Part shown: positions 7,110 through 15,084 of the stretch, one piece after another | How positions within the stretch are numbered: position 1 is the stretch's first letter | Layout: each line of letters opens with the position of its first letter | Assembly: GCA_945866165.1 (NCBI GenBank) | Contig: CAMBGO010000002.1 | Coordinates: 1-30,302, forward strand | Origin: Chitinophaga pinensis | GTDB taxonomy: Bacteria; Bacteroidota; Bacteroidia; Chitinophagales; Chitinophagaceae | DNA: 30,302 nt | Direction of reading: 5' to 3' | Notes under the pieces: generated by a model | Databases searched by the model: none | Told to the model about the DNA's origin: nothing | What the model saw: the letters and a program-made list of their open reading frames with translations, nothing else | Translations under genes and position numbers: made by a program

Positions 7110-8138
7110 ATGAAACTAAAAGCAGCGTTCGGGTTAGGATTTATAATAATTATGACTTTAGTTGGATGTTCTCCTAAAACTACAGCAATAACCTCCACTA
7201 ACAATTTTGTAAGTGAATCAGGTGTTCCTGATTATAGTCAACTGAATTACTGGGCTTCCCATCCCGGTAAAAGGGACCCAGCAGATACGGTTCCAAAGCC
7301 CCTAATAGAAAATGAATTGGAAAAAGTCGCAGATGTGTTTTTTCTTCACCCGACAACACTCACAGATAGTGAAAAAATGAGTGAAACTAATGGAAGAATT
7401 GATGATGCTGAGCTTAATCAGAAAACCGATCTTTCACCGATATTATACCAAGCAAGTGCATTCAATGAACGATCTAAGATTTTTGCTCCACGATACAGGC
7501 AAGCACATATAGCTATGTATTATGAAAAAGATAGTGCTAGGAAATATGCCGCGTTCAATTTAGCTTATGAAGACATAAAAAATGCGTTTATATATTATCT
7601 TGAACACTATAATCAAGGAAGACCAATTATAATAGCTTCACATAGTCAAGGAACAACTCATTCAACAAGACTTTTGAAAGAGTTTTTCGACGGGAAACCA
7701 CTTGCAAAACAATTGGTGTGCGCATACCTTATTGGAATGGGTGTTAAGAAAAACCAGTATGAAGATATTCCGGTTTGCAATGATAGCTTACAAACAGGGT
7801 GTTTTGTTAGTTGGAGAACATATAGAAACGATTTTAAAGATAATGTAATCAACAGGACTGATAACAGCATTGCTGTTGTCAATCCAATAACATGGACTAC
7901 TACAAATGAGATTGTAGGAAGAGAAAAACAAAAAGGAGCTATACTTTATAATTTAGATAAAATATATCAACATACGCAAGGAGCACAAGCCGAAGGCAAT
8001 GCGCTTTGGGTTTCGCACCCAAGATTCCCTGGATCTTTTTTATACAATAAGAAAAATTATCATGCAGGTGATATAAACCTCTTTTATTTAGACATTAGAA
8101 AAGATGTTTCAAGAAGAATAGATGCATACCTTAAATAA
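7110..8138 (+). CDS. DUF3089 alpha/beta-hydrolase-like lipoprotein
   Basis: This is a 342-residue putative lipoprotein. The N-terminus has a hydrophobic signal ending in the lipobox LVGC, with the lipidated Cys at residue 20. The body matches the DUF3089 family: DVFFLHPTT at about 75-83, FAPRYRQAH at 125-133, and a hydrolase-like nucleophile elbow ASHSQGTT with Ser179. A VISWRTY-like segment and late NLFYLDIRKD are also characteristic. A serine hydrolase role is inferred from the elbow; no substrate is known. It has its own promoter upstream and is followed by the Usp gene on the same strand. Confidence 0.85.
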   Translation: MKLKAAFGLGFIIIMTLVGCSPKTTAITSTNNFVSESGVPDYSQLNYWASHPGKRDPADTVPKPLIENELEKVADVFFLHPTTLTDSEKMSETNGRIDDAELNQKTDLSPILYQASAFNERSKIFAPRYRQAHIAMYYEKDSARKYAAFNLAYEDIKNAFIYYLEHYNQGRPIIIASHSQGTTHSTRLLKEFFDGKPLAKQLVCAYLIGMGVKKNQYEDIPVCNDSLQTGCFVSWRTYRNDFKDNVINRTDNSIAVVNPITWTTTNEIVGREKQKGAILYNLDKIYQHTQGAQAEGNALWVSHPRFPGSFLYNKKNYHAGDINLFYLDIRKDVSRRIDAYLK

Positions 8139-8193
8139 ATAAAAATCATTATATAGAATGATAAGAGTCATGGCTTAAAAATTTTCCATATGC

Positions 8194-8201
8194 TAAGTTT
8201 G
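8194..8201 (+). promoter_or_regulatory. usp promoter -7 element
   Basis: TAAGTTTG matches TAnnTTTG perfectly, 13 bp before ATG 8214. It lies inside the longer reading frame that could start at 8190, so it argues for the downstream start. The -33 region is weak. Confidence 0.5.
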
Positions 8202-8213
8202 GAAAAAATAGTC

Positions 8214-9074
8214 ATGAAATTAATACTTGTACCAACCGATTTTTCTCCTATCTCAGATAATGCTGTTAAATATGGTATGGATATGGCATTGGCAATGGGC
8301 GCTAAGTTGATGCTTGTAAATATATTTGAGATTCCAATTAGTTTTTCTGAAGTTCCCCTTGTTACAATATCCGTTGAACAACTGCAAAAATTGAGTGAAG
8401 AAAAGCTGGGAGAACTTAAGCATAATATTGATAAGATCTCAGGAGGTAAATTGCATGTATATGTGGAAAGCAGGCTTGGCAATGTTTCTAATGAGATAGA
8501 AAAAATTTGTAATACCCTCAATCCATATGCAGTTATTATGGGAACAAGGGGATTAAATGCAATGGGTCAGTTTTTTTTGGGAAGCAATTCGATGTCTGTA
8601 ATAGAAAAAATTGAAGCCCCGGTTTTCATTATTCCTCCAGGAGTGAGATTCAAACCATTTAGAAAAGTAGGATTGGCAACAGACATGGAAAAAGTTAGTG
8701 AAAGAATACCCATTAAACCAATTAAGGATTTAGTAAGCTTCTTCAATGCTGATATGCATGTATTGAATGTTGACTATCATGAACATCATGTAACATCTTA
8801 TACAACAGAAGAGAGCTTAAAGTTAGATAAAATGTTATCGGACCTACATCCTATTTATGATATGGTTGAAAATAAAGATGTTGAAGAAGGGTTGAACGAC
8901 TTTGCAGAAAAAAATAATATTGACTTGCTCATAACTGTTCCGAGAAAGAGGCATTTTCTTGAAAAGATACTTGAAACAAGTACTACCAGAAAACTAATTT
9001 ATCATACAACGATTCCGCTGATGTGTATTAAAATGAAGCATGAAGAATTAGTTTCTAAAACTCTGCACTCTTAG
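8214..9074 (+). CDS. tandem universal stress protein (two Usp domains)
   Basis: This is a 286-residue cytoplasmic protein with two UspA-like domains. The first (about 1-140) starts MKLILVPTDFSPISDNA. It contains an intact ATP-binding signature, G-2x-G-9x-G-S, in MGTRGLNAMGQFFLGSNS (about 109-126). The second (about 148-280) opens with KVGLATDME and lacks an obvious copy of that motif, so one domain is probably nucleotide-binding and the other structural. ATG 8214 is chosen because it gives the standard Usp N-terminus and because a -7 promoter box lies within the 8190 extension. The gene overlaps the 3' end of asnS by 20 bp, convergently. Confidence 0.9.
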   Translation: MKLILVPTDFSPISDNAVKYGMDMALAMGAKLMLVNIFEIPISFSEVPLVTISVEQLQKLSEEKLGELKHNIDKISGGKLHVYVESRLGNVSNEIEKICNTLNPYAVIMGTRGLNAMGQFFLGSNSMSVIEKIEAPVFIIPPGVRFKPFRKVGLATDMEKVSERIPIKPIKDLVSFFNADMHVLNVDYHEHHVTSYTTEESLKLDKMLSDLHPIYDMVENKDVEEGLNDFAEKNNIDLLITVPRKRHFLEKILETSTTRKLIYHTTIPLMCIKMKHEELVSKTLHS

Positions 9075-10497
9075 GTGTTCTTGGAAAAGCAATGACATCT
9101 CTAATGTTTGTCATACCTGTGACAAAGAGAACCATGCGCTCAAAACCAAGCCCGAAGCCTGCATGTGGAACAGTGCCATAGCGCCTTGTATCAAGATACC
9201 ACCAAAGTTCTTCTTCTGAAATATGCATTTCGTGCATGCGTTGTGTTAGCCTATCAAGTCTTTCTTCTCGTTGAGAACCACCTACAATTTCACCAATACC
9301 GGGCGCAAGAATATCCATAGCTGCTACCGTTTTACCATCATCATTTTGGCGCATATAAAAAGCCTTGATGTCTTTGGGATAGTTTGTTACTATAACAGGT
9401 TTTTTGAAATGTTTTTCAACAAGATAACGTTCGTGTTCGCTTTGCATATCAATTCCCCATTTCACTTCATATTGAAACTTTTTCTTTTTATACGCTGGGG
9501 AATTAAAAAGAATATCAATGGCTTCGGTGTAGGTTATTCGTTCGAAATTATTTTCTGAAACAAATTTGAGCTTGTCGATTAGTCCCATCTCACTTCTCTT
9601 TTCGGTAGGAAGTTGTTTTTCTTCTTCAGCTAAACGTTGATCTAGGAATAGAAGGTCTTCCATATTATGCTCCATGGCATAATTAATGATGTATTTAATA
9701 AATGATTCAGCAAGGTTCATATTGTCTTCCAAATCACAAAAAGCCATTTCTGGTTCAATCATCCAAAATTCAGCAAGGTGCCTTGCAGTGTTTGAGTTTT
9801 CCGCCCTAAAGGTGGGACCAAATGTATAAATCTCACCAAACGCAGTGGCGCCTAATTCGCCTTCAAGTTGTCCGCTAACAGTTAAATTCGTTGCTTTCCC
9901 AAAGAAATCTTCTTTGAAATCAATTTTACCATCTTCATCTCTTGGTGGGTTTTCAAGTGGGAGTGTACTGACCCTAAACATTTCTCCTGCACCTTCTGCA
10001 TCGCTAGCAGTTATAATTGGTGTATGTAAATAAACAAATCCCCTTTCGTTATAGAATTTGTGTACTGCAAAGGCTAGGGAATGTCTGATGCGGAAAATAG
10101 CTCCGAACGTATTGGTTCTGAACCTCAAATGAGCAATTTCACGCAGGAATTCTAAGCTATGCTTCTTGGGTTGAAGGGGGTATTTTTCAGCATCTGAATC
10201 GCCTAAAATTTCTATTTCTGTGGCAACCAATTCAAGCGCCTGACCCTTACCCAAAGAAGGAACCAAATCACCATAAACCCTTAAAGATGCGCTAGTTGTG
10301 ATTCTTTTGATAAGTTCATCAGGGAAGTTTCCGAGTGTTGCAACGACCTGTATATTGGTATTGGTAGAACCGTCATTTAGAGCGATAAATTGGTTATTTC
10401 GGAAGGAACGCACCCATCCCATCACGGTGATGCCCGTTTGACTTTCCTGTTTACTAATAATCTCCCTTATTTTGGTTCGTTTATTGAACATATTCAT
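9055..10497 (-). CDS. asnS: asparaginyl-tRNA synthetase
   Basis: This enzyme charges tRNA-Asn with asparagine in protein synthesis. It is 480 residues long. It has an N-terminal OB-fold anticodon-binding domain (GITVMGWVRSFRNNQFIALNDGS, about 22-45) and a class IIb catalytic core. Motif 2 is seen in FGPTFRAENSNTARHLAEFWMIEPE and motif 3 in GFGLGFERMVLFVTG near the C-terminus. The Asn rather than Asp specificity is judged from the overall AsnS-like pattern, including YPKDIKAFYMRQNDDGKTVAAMD. Starts at Met1 or Met3 are both possible. Its end overlaps the end of the Usp gene. Confidence 0.96.
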   Translation of the reverse strand: MNMFNKRTKIREIISKQESQTGITVMGWVRSFRNNQFIALNDGSTNTNIQVVATLGNFPDELIKRITTSASLRVYGDLVPSLGKGQALELVATEIEILGDSDAEKYPLQPKKHSLEFLREIAHLRFRTNTFGAIFRIRHSLAFAVHKFYNERGFVYLHTPIITASDAEGAGEMFRVSTLPLENPPRDEDGKIDFKEDFFGKATNLTVSGQLEGELGATAFGEIYTFGPTFRAENSNTARHLAEFWMIEPEMAFCDLEDNMNLAESFIKYIINYAMEHNMEDLLFLDQRLAEEEKQLPTEKRSEMGLIDKLKFVSENNFERITYTEAIDILFNSPAYKKKKFQYEVKWGIDMQSEHERYLVEKHFKKPVIVTNYPKDIKAFYMRQNDDGKTVAAMDILAPGIGEIVGGSQREERLDRLTQRMHEMHISEEELWWYLDTRRYGTVPHAGFGLGFERMVLFVTGMTNIRDVIAFPRTPKSAEF

Positions 10498-10510
10498 TGA
10501 TTTGAATAAG

Positions 10511-10518
10511 CAAAGATA
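10511..10518 (-). promoter_or_regulatory. asnS promoter -7 element
   Basis: CAAAGATA on the plus strand is TATCTTTG on the minus strand, a perfect -7 element 14 bp upstream of the asnS start codon. No convincing -33 TTTG lies 17-21 bp further up. Confidence 0.48.
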
Positions 10519-10582
10519 ATTGAAGGGGCTCTAAATCCCTATATTATGGCATATTATAGGACTTCTTAAGGTCAAATATTTT

Positions 10583-10610
10583 TTTGTGTATTAAAAAAAA
10601 TGTTACTTTG
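10583..10610 (+). promoter_or_regulatory. possible rho promoter
   Basis: TTACTTTG at 10603-10610 differs from TAnnTTTG by one base, with TTTG at 10583-10586. The spacer is only 16 bp, shorter than the usual 18-20. If used, it gives rho a leader of about 100 nt. Eight-base inverted arms ATAGGACT (10556-10563) and AGTCCTAT (10636-10643) flank it; their meaning is unclear. Confidence 0.35.
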
Positions 10611-10678
10611 CGTCAGATACGGACAACCTTTCAATAGTCCTATCCCTTCTCTAAAACTCCACAATTCTTTTTTATCAA

Positions 10679-10693
10679 GGCTTTCTGAAAGCC
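10679..10693 (+). other. hairpin in the rho leader
   Basis: GGCTTT (10679-10684) and AAAGCC (10688-10693) form a perfect six-pair stem around a CTG loop, ending 20 bp before the rho start codon. It has no following T tract, so it does not look like an intrinsic terminator. It could matter for leader-mediated control of rho or be incidental. Confidence 0.35.
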
Positions 10694-10713
10694 AACTATC
10701 CAAAAGATAATTT

Positions 10714-12294
10714 ATGTACGATATTCTTCAGTTGAACGACATGCTTGTTCCAGAACTTATTGAAATTGCAGACAAGCTAAAACTTACAGGAACAAAAAAA
10801 CTAGACAAACAAGCGTTGATTTACAAAATCCTTGATAAGCAAGCATTGCTGAACAGTAAGGTAAAAGATGCAGCCAAAGACGAGAAAGGTGCTAAGAAAA
10901 AAAGAATTGTCAAAACAACCACTGCCAATAGTACTGAAGAAGCCATTGTGGAAAATGAAACCGTAACTGAAGAATTTGTAGAAACAGCGGAACCCATTGT
11001 AAAAAAGATAGAAAAAAAGATTACGAAAAAAAGCAAAGAGGAGATCGAAGAAAATTCAACTCCCGAGAACAATCAAGATAATGGTGAGGAAATTCAACAA
11101 CCAGAAAATGGAGGGAGTCAGGAAGAAAACAACGTAAAACAGTTCTTTATTAAAAAAGAACCCGCATTTAATGTTGAATTTGATGGAGTCATTCCTGGTG
11201 AAGGTGTATTAGAAATGATGCCAGATGGATATGGATTTTTAAGGAGCAGTGATTATAATTATTTATCATCTCCAGATGATGTATATGTTTCTCCTTCTCA
11301 GATAAAACTATTTGGAGTAAAAACGGGAGATACAATTGTAGGTACGGTTCGTCCACCAAAAGAAGGAGAAAAATATTTTGCATTACTTAAAGTAGAAACA
11401 GTAAATGGTAAGCTTCCTGAAGAGGTTCGTGATAGGGTTCCTTTCGATTATTTGACACCATTGTTCCCTTTTGAAAAATTCAATTTGTTTACAAAAACAG
11501 ATAGCTATTCAACAAGGATGATGGATTTGTTTACACCTCTTGGTAAGGGTCAACGTGGATTGATTGTAGCACAGCCAAAAGTTGGTAAAACAATGTTATT
11601 GAAAGAGGTGGCAAATGCAATTGCTACGAACCATCCTGAGTGTTATTTGATGGTTGTATTAATTGACGAACGCCCTGAAGAAGTTACAGACATGGAAAGA
11701 AGTGTAAAAGCAGAAGTACTTGCTTCTACTTTTGATGAGCCAGCTGATAAACACGTGAAAGTATCTGCCATGGCATTGCAAAAGGCCAAAAGATTGGTTG
11801 AGTGTGGTCATGATGTAGTTATTCTTCTAGATTCTATCACTCGTTTGGCAAGGGCTCATAATACAGTAGCGCCTTCCTCTGGTAAGGTATTATCTGGTGG
11901 TGTTGAAGCGAATGCCATGCAAAAACCAAAACAGTTTTTTGGTGCTGCAAGAAAAGTTGAAAATGGTGGTTCATTAACAATACTAGCTACAGCCCTGATA
12001 GAAACAGGAAGCAAGATGGACGAAGTAATATTTGAAGAATTTAAGGGTACTGGTAACATGGAGCTGGTATTAGATAGAAGATTGGCAAATAGAAGGATGT
12101 TCCCAGCTATTGATCTTACGGCTTCATCAACAAGAAGAGAAGATTTGCTTCTTGATAAAGACATCTTGCAAAAAATGTGGATTTTGAGAAACCATTTGGC
12201 AGATATGAATAGCGAAGAAGCAATGAATCTGTTGCTCAAGCAAATGAAAGGGACAAGAGACAACTACGAATTCCTCACTACAATGAACAAATGA
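10714..12294 (+). CDS. rho: transcription termination factor Rho
   Basis: Rho is a hexameric RNA-dependent ATPase that ends transcription. At 526 residues it is about 100 longer than E. coli Rho. Residues 1-48 are the Rho_N helical domain (LNDMLVPELIEIADKL). Residues about 50-145 are a low-complexity, Lys/Glu-rich, probably disordered insert. The RNA-binding cold-shock-like domain follows (LEMMPDGYGFLRSSDYNY, about 166-183). The ATPase core has Walker A AQPKVGKT at 286-293 and Walker B-type VVILLDSITRLARAHN. The gene has a long leader and is followed after 13 bp by mnmH, suggesting co-transcription with the selenouridine genes. Confidence 0.97.
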   Translation: MYDILQLNDMLVPELIEIADKLKLTGTKKLDKQALIYKILDKQALLNSKVKDAAKDEKGAKKKRIVKTTTANSTEEAIVENETVTEEFVETAEPIVKKIEKKITKKSKEEIEENSTPENNQDNGEEIQQPENGGSQEENNVKQFFIKKEPAFNVEFDGVIPGEGVLEMMPDGYGFLRSSDYNYLSSPDDVYVSPSQIKLFGVKTGDTIVGTVRPPKEGEKYFALLKVETVNGKLPEEVRDRVPFDYLTPLFPFEKFNLFTKTDSYSTRMMDLFTPLGKGQRGLIVAQPKVGKTMLLKEVANAIATNHPECYLMVVLIDERPEEVTDMERSVKAEVLASTFDEPADKHVKVSAMALQKAKRLVECGHDVVILLDSITRLARAHNTVAPSSGKVLSGGVEANAMQKPKQFFGAARKVENGGSLTILATALIETGSKMDEVIFEEFKGTGNMELVLDRRLANRRMFPAIDLTASSTRREDLLLDKDILQKMWILRNHLADMNSEEAMNLLLKQMKGTRDNYEFLTTMNK

Positions 12295-12307
12295 TCCGGT
12301 TGATAAG

Positions 12308-13363
12308 ATGGGTATTGAAAAAACAACCGTAGAAAGATTTGTTGCACTTTCCCAACAACATCCAGTTATTGACGTAAGAAGTGAGGGTGAATATGATCAT
12401 GCACATATACCCGGCGCTTACAATCTTTCTTTATTTAATGATGAAGAACGAAAGGTTGTAGGAACAATCTATAAACAACAATCAAGAGAAGCTGCAATCA
12501 AAAAAGGATTGGATTATTTTGGCCCCAAAATGAGCCGAATGATTTCTTTTATAGAAGAAATAAAAGAAAAAAATCAATCAACAGATAAAACTGTATTGGT
12601 GCATTGTTGGAGGGGGGGCATGCGAAGTGGTGGTGTGGCATGGCTTCTCGATCTTTATGGCTTTAAAGTTTATACCCTTGTTGGTGGATATAAATCTTTT
12701 AGGAACTGGGCATTAAATTCATTCAAAAGGGAGTGGAATTTTAATATACTAGGTGGTTATACCGGATCAGGAAAAACAATTATTCTTGAAGCATTGAAAG
12801 AAAAAGGTGAAGCAGTAATAGATTTAGAAGGGCTTGCAGGTCACAAGGGTTCTGCCTTTGGTAGAATTGGTCTACCTGTACAAGACAGCGTAGAGATGTT
12901 CGAAAATAAATTGGCACTTGAATTGTATAAAACTAGCGAGGCAATTCCCACAAAAAACATTTGGCTTGAGGATGAAAGTCAGCGTATAGGTTCAGTTAGT
13001 ATTCCACATGATTTATGGAATACTATAAGAGAAAAGAAGGTTTTCTTTATTGATGTCCCATTTGAGAATCGACTAGAATATCTTGTTGAAACCTATGGAA
13101 TACTCGATAAAGTTGAGCTGTGTGAAGCGATACAAAGAATAGAAAAGAAACTCGGAGGGCTTGAAACAAAAACAGCAATTGCATTTCTTCAAGAAAATAA
13201 TATAAAAGAATGTTTTTCGATTCTATTAAAATATTATGATAAGCTCTATAGAAAATCATTGGAAAAGAGAGAAAATTTAAAGGAGCTTCTAAAAGAGATA
13301 AAATCAATTACAACAGACAAGAATATCAATGCAGCGTTGATATTAAAACAAAATTATGACTGA
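12308..13363 (+). CDS. mnmH: tRNA 2-selenouridine synthase MnmH (SelU/YbbB)
   Basis: MnmH converts 2-thiouridine to 2-selenouridine at wobble position 34 of certain tRNAs, through a geranylated intermediate, using selenophosphate. The 351-residue protein has the two expected parts. One is an N-terminal rhodanese domain (PVIDVRSEGEYDHAHIPGA at about 19-37) with the catalytic Cys100 in HCWRGGMRSGG. The other is a C-terminal P-loop domain with GGYTGSGKT at 149-157. EDESQRIG later is also conserved. It starts 13 bp after rho and overlaps selD by 8 bp, which supplies the selenium donor, so the functional assignment is strongly supported by context. Confidence 0.95.
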   Translation: MGIEKTTVERFVALSQQHPVIDVRSEGEYDHAHIPGAYNLSLFNDEERKVVGTIYKQQSREAAIKKGLDYFGPKMSRMISFIEEIKEKNQSTDKTVLVHCWRGGMRSGGVAWLLDLYGFKVYTLVGGYKSFRNWALNSFKREWNFNILGGYTGSGKTIILEALKEKGEAVIDLEGLAGHKGSAFGRIGLPVQDSVEMFENKLALELYKTSEAIPTKNIWLEDESQRIGSVSIPHDLWNTIREKKVFFIDVPFENRLEYLVETYGILDKVELCEAIQRIEKKLGGLETKTAIAFLQENNIKECFSILLKYYDKLYRKSLEKRENLKELLKEIKSITTDKNINAALILKQNYD

Positions 13364-14411
13364 TAATATAAAATTGACGCAGTATTCGCATGGTGCAGGA
13401 TGTGGTTGTAAAATTTCTCCAAAAATATTGGATGAAATATTGGAGTCGAGTTTTAGTATGCCAGATAATAACAAGCTGATTGTAGGAAATCACAGTAAAG
13501 ATGATGCTGCAGTGTATGATATTGGAAATGGAAAAGCATTAATTTCTACAACAGACTTTTTCATGCCGATAGTTGATGATCCATATAATTTTGGAAGAAT
13601 TGCTTCAGCAAATGCAATAAGCGATGTATATGCAATGGGTGGTGATCCAATATTAGCAATAGCAATATTGGGTTGGCCAATAAATATAATACCCCCTTCA
13701 GTAGCGAAGAGGGTTATAGAAGGAAGCAGAAGCATTTGTGTAGAAGCTGGGATCCCCTTAGCAGGAGGACATAGCATTGATTCACCAGAACCTATTTTTG
13801 GATTAGCAGTAAATGGCCTAGTTGATATTTCCAACCTGAAACAAAATAATACAGCAAGAGAAGGTGATCTACTTTTTTTAACAAAAAGAATTGGTGTTGG
13901 GATTTTAACCACAGCAGAAAAAAAGAATTTATTGAAAGAAGAGCATGCCGCTTTAGCAGCAGACCAAATGATGGTATTGAATAAAGCGGGAGCAGTATTT
14001 GGTAAGATGGATGCTGTTCATTCAATGACAGACGTTACAGGATTTGGACTACTCGGACATTTAATAGAAATGGCAGATGGAAGTGGCTTATCAGCAGAAA
14101 TTGATTTTAATGCTGTGCCCTTGATAACAGATCTACTAGTTGATTATGTTGCCAATGGCTGTGTTCCCGGTGGAACAAATAGGAATTGGGATAGTTATGG
14201 TCAAAAGGTAAACATTAAAAATTCGGAGAAGCTTGAGCTACAAAAGAACATATTATCTGACCCCCAGACAAGCGGTGGTCTTCTTGTGGCGGTTGACAAA
14301 AGTGCTGTTAAAGTATTTCAAGAATTAATGAAAGAAGTAGGTCTTGGAGAATACTGTAACCCAATAGGCAGGATAACAAAAAAAGATATCGCCGTTGTAA
14401 CGGTTGTTTAA
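13356..14411 (+). CDS. selD: selenide, water dikinase SelD (selenophosphate synthase)
   Basis: SelD makes selenophosphate from selenide and ATP. The 351 residues include the N-terminal glycine-rich loop SHGAGCGCKISP. Cys16 and Lys19 match the essential Cys17 and Lys20 of the E. coli enzyme, so this is the cysteine rather than the selenocysteine form. TTDFFMPIVDDPYNFGRIAS with its metal-binding aspartates and the C-terminal DPQTSGGLLVAV are further hallmarks. It overlaps mnmH by 8 bp, so selenophosphate is most likely used for tRNA selenouridine. No selA, selB or selC is in the window, so use for selenocysteine cannot be judged. Confidence 0.97.
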   Translation: MTDNIKLTQYSHGAGCGCKISPKILDEILESSFSMPDNNKLIVGNHSKDDAAVYDIGNGKALISTTDFFMPIVDDPYNFGRIASANAISDVYAMGGDPILAIAILGWPINIIPPSVAKRVIEGSRSICVEAGIPLAGGHSIDSPEPIFGLAVNGLVDISNLKQNNTAREGDLLFLTKRIGVGILTTAEKKNLLKEEHAALAADQMMVLNKAGAVFGKMDAVHSMTDVTGFGLLGHLIEMADGSGLSAEIDFNAVPLITDLLVDYVANGCVPGGTNRNWDSYGQKVNIKNSEKLELQKNILSDPQTSGGLLVAVDKSAVKVFQELMKEVGLGEYCNPIGRITKKDIAVVTVV

Positions 14412-14412
14412 A

Positions 14413-14643
14413 TTATACAACAAAGTCTATAGCAGCTGCAAGCTGACGGTCTTTTTCGGTAACAATATTACCTGCATCATGGGTTGAAAGCCAAATTTCA
14501 ACAGTATTCCACGTGTTTTTCCAAGTTGGGTGATGATCGGCTTTCTCTGCAAGAATTGCTACTCTTGTCATGAAAGAAAAAGCATTTACAAAATCGCTGA
14601 ATTGAAATTTCTTATATAAAGAATTGTTTTCTTCTTTCCACAT
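14413..14643 (-). CDS. 4a-hydroxytetrahydrobiopterin dehydratase (pterin carbinolamine dehydratase, PCD/DCoH)
   Basis: This is a small 76-residue enzyme of the PCD family, which dehydrates 4a-carbinolamine pterin during recycling of the cofactor of aromatic amino acid hydroxylases. The signature is complete: EKADHHPTW (33-41, with His37 and His38), then VEIWLSTHDAGNIVTEKD (48-65, with His55 and Asp56). No pterin-dependent hydroxylase is in the window, so the actual partner is unknown; some bacterial PCDs act in other pterin pathways. It starts 3 bp after the stop of the upstream 145-residue gene, and its own stop lies one base from the selD stop. Confidence 0.93.
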   Translation of the reverse strand: MWKEENNSLYKKFQFSDFVNAFSFMTRVAILAEKADHHPTWKNTWNTVEIWLSTHDAGNIVTEKDRQLAAAIDFVV

Positions 14644-14646
14644 ATA

Positions 14647-15084
14647 TTATAATTGAAGGTTATCTCGAGATTTTATTTTTTCGTGTGCCACTTCGGTAAC
14701 AAGTTGAATACCCTGAATGGTTCTTAGGTTTTGTTGTAGATCTTTAAAAACTTCGTCATTATTGAAAAAAACTCCTTTTAAAAGCCATATAAAATCAAGG
14801 TGCTGTAGTTCAGGAAGAAGTGCCTCACCATCATTTTTATTTGTATATAAGAAATGTTCGGTGGCAATTGCGGGTTCTAGAAATTCATAAACCGTGAAAG
14901 AATAGGTTCGTTTATTTTTTTCAAGAGGAATTTGGAGATCTTGTGAGGTTCGAAAATCTACCTGCAGTTGTTTTTCAATTTGGAAACAAAGTTGATAGTT
15001 TTTTAACGTTGTTGCAATACCCAGAATTCGGGTATGATCAAAGAAATTATCTGAAATTTGGTCGTCGTCGAGTTTTAATTTCAT
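14647..15084 (-). CDS. IPExxxVDY-like small hypothetical protein
   Basis: This is a 145-residue cytoplasmic protein with no signal peptide or membrane segment. The block LLPELQHLDFIWLLKG (about 90-105) resembles the IPExxxVDY motif that names a Bacteroidota family of unknown function, with conservative changes (Leu for Ile, Leu-Asp-Phe for Val-Asp-Tyr). The N-terminus MKLKLDD and the mixed alpha/beta pattern fit. Its start codon overlaps the stop of the M28 peptidase gene by one base (TAATG), so translation is probably coupled. Function is unknown; the family call is from memory of the motif. Confidence 0.65.
   Translation of the reverse strand: MKLKLDDDQISDNFFDHTRILGIATTLKNYQLCFQIEKQLQVDFRTSQDLQIPLEKNKRTYSFTVYEFLEPAIATEHFLYTNKNDGEALLPELQHLDFIWLLKGVFFNNDEVFKDLQQNLRTIQGIQLVTEVAHEKIKSRDNLQL

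Noticed and set aside
8168..8521. 117-residue open frame antisense to the Usp gene
   Set aside because: Low-complexity Ser/Leu composition typical of an antisense shadow, and it covers the usp promoter.
11752..11757. CACGTG followed by AAA inside rho, a possible third parS
   Set aside because: Only the core and right arm fit; the left TGTT and the final CA are wrong, so it is a chance E-box-like hexamer in coding sequence.
11856..12263. 135-residue open frame antisense to rho
   Set aside because: It lies fully within the conserved Rho ATPase core and has no independent support.
13490..13912. 140-residue open frame antisense to selD
   Set aside because: It is a shadow of selD coding sequence without a promoter or recognisable motif.
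14510..14515. TTCCACGTG in the pterin dehydratase gene, a possible parS half
   Set aside because: The right arm is TTTTT instead of AAACA; it matches one half only and lies in coding sequence.
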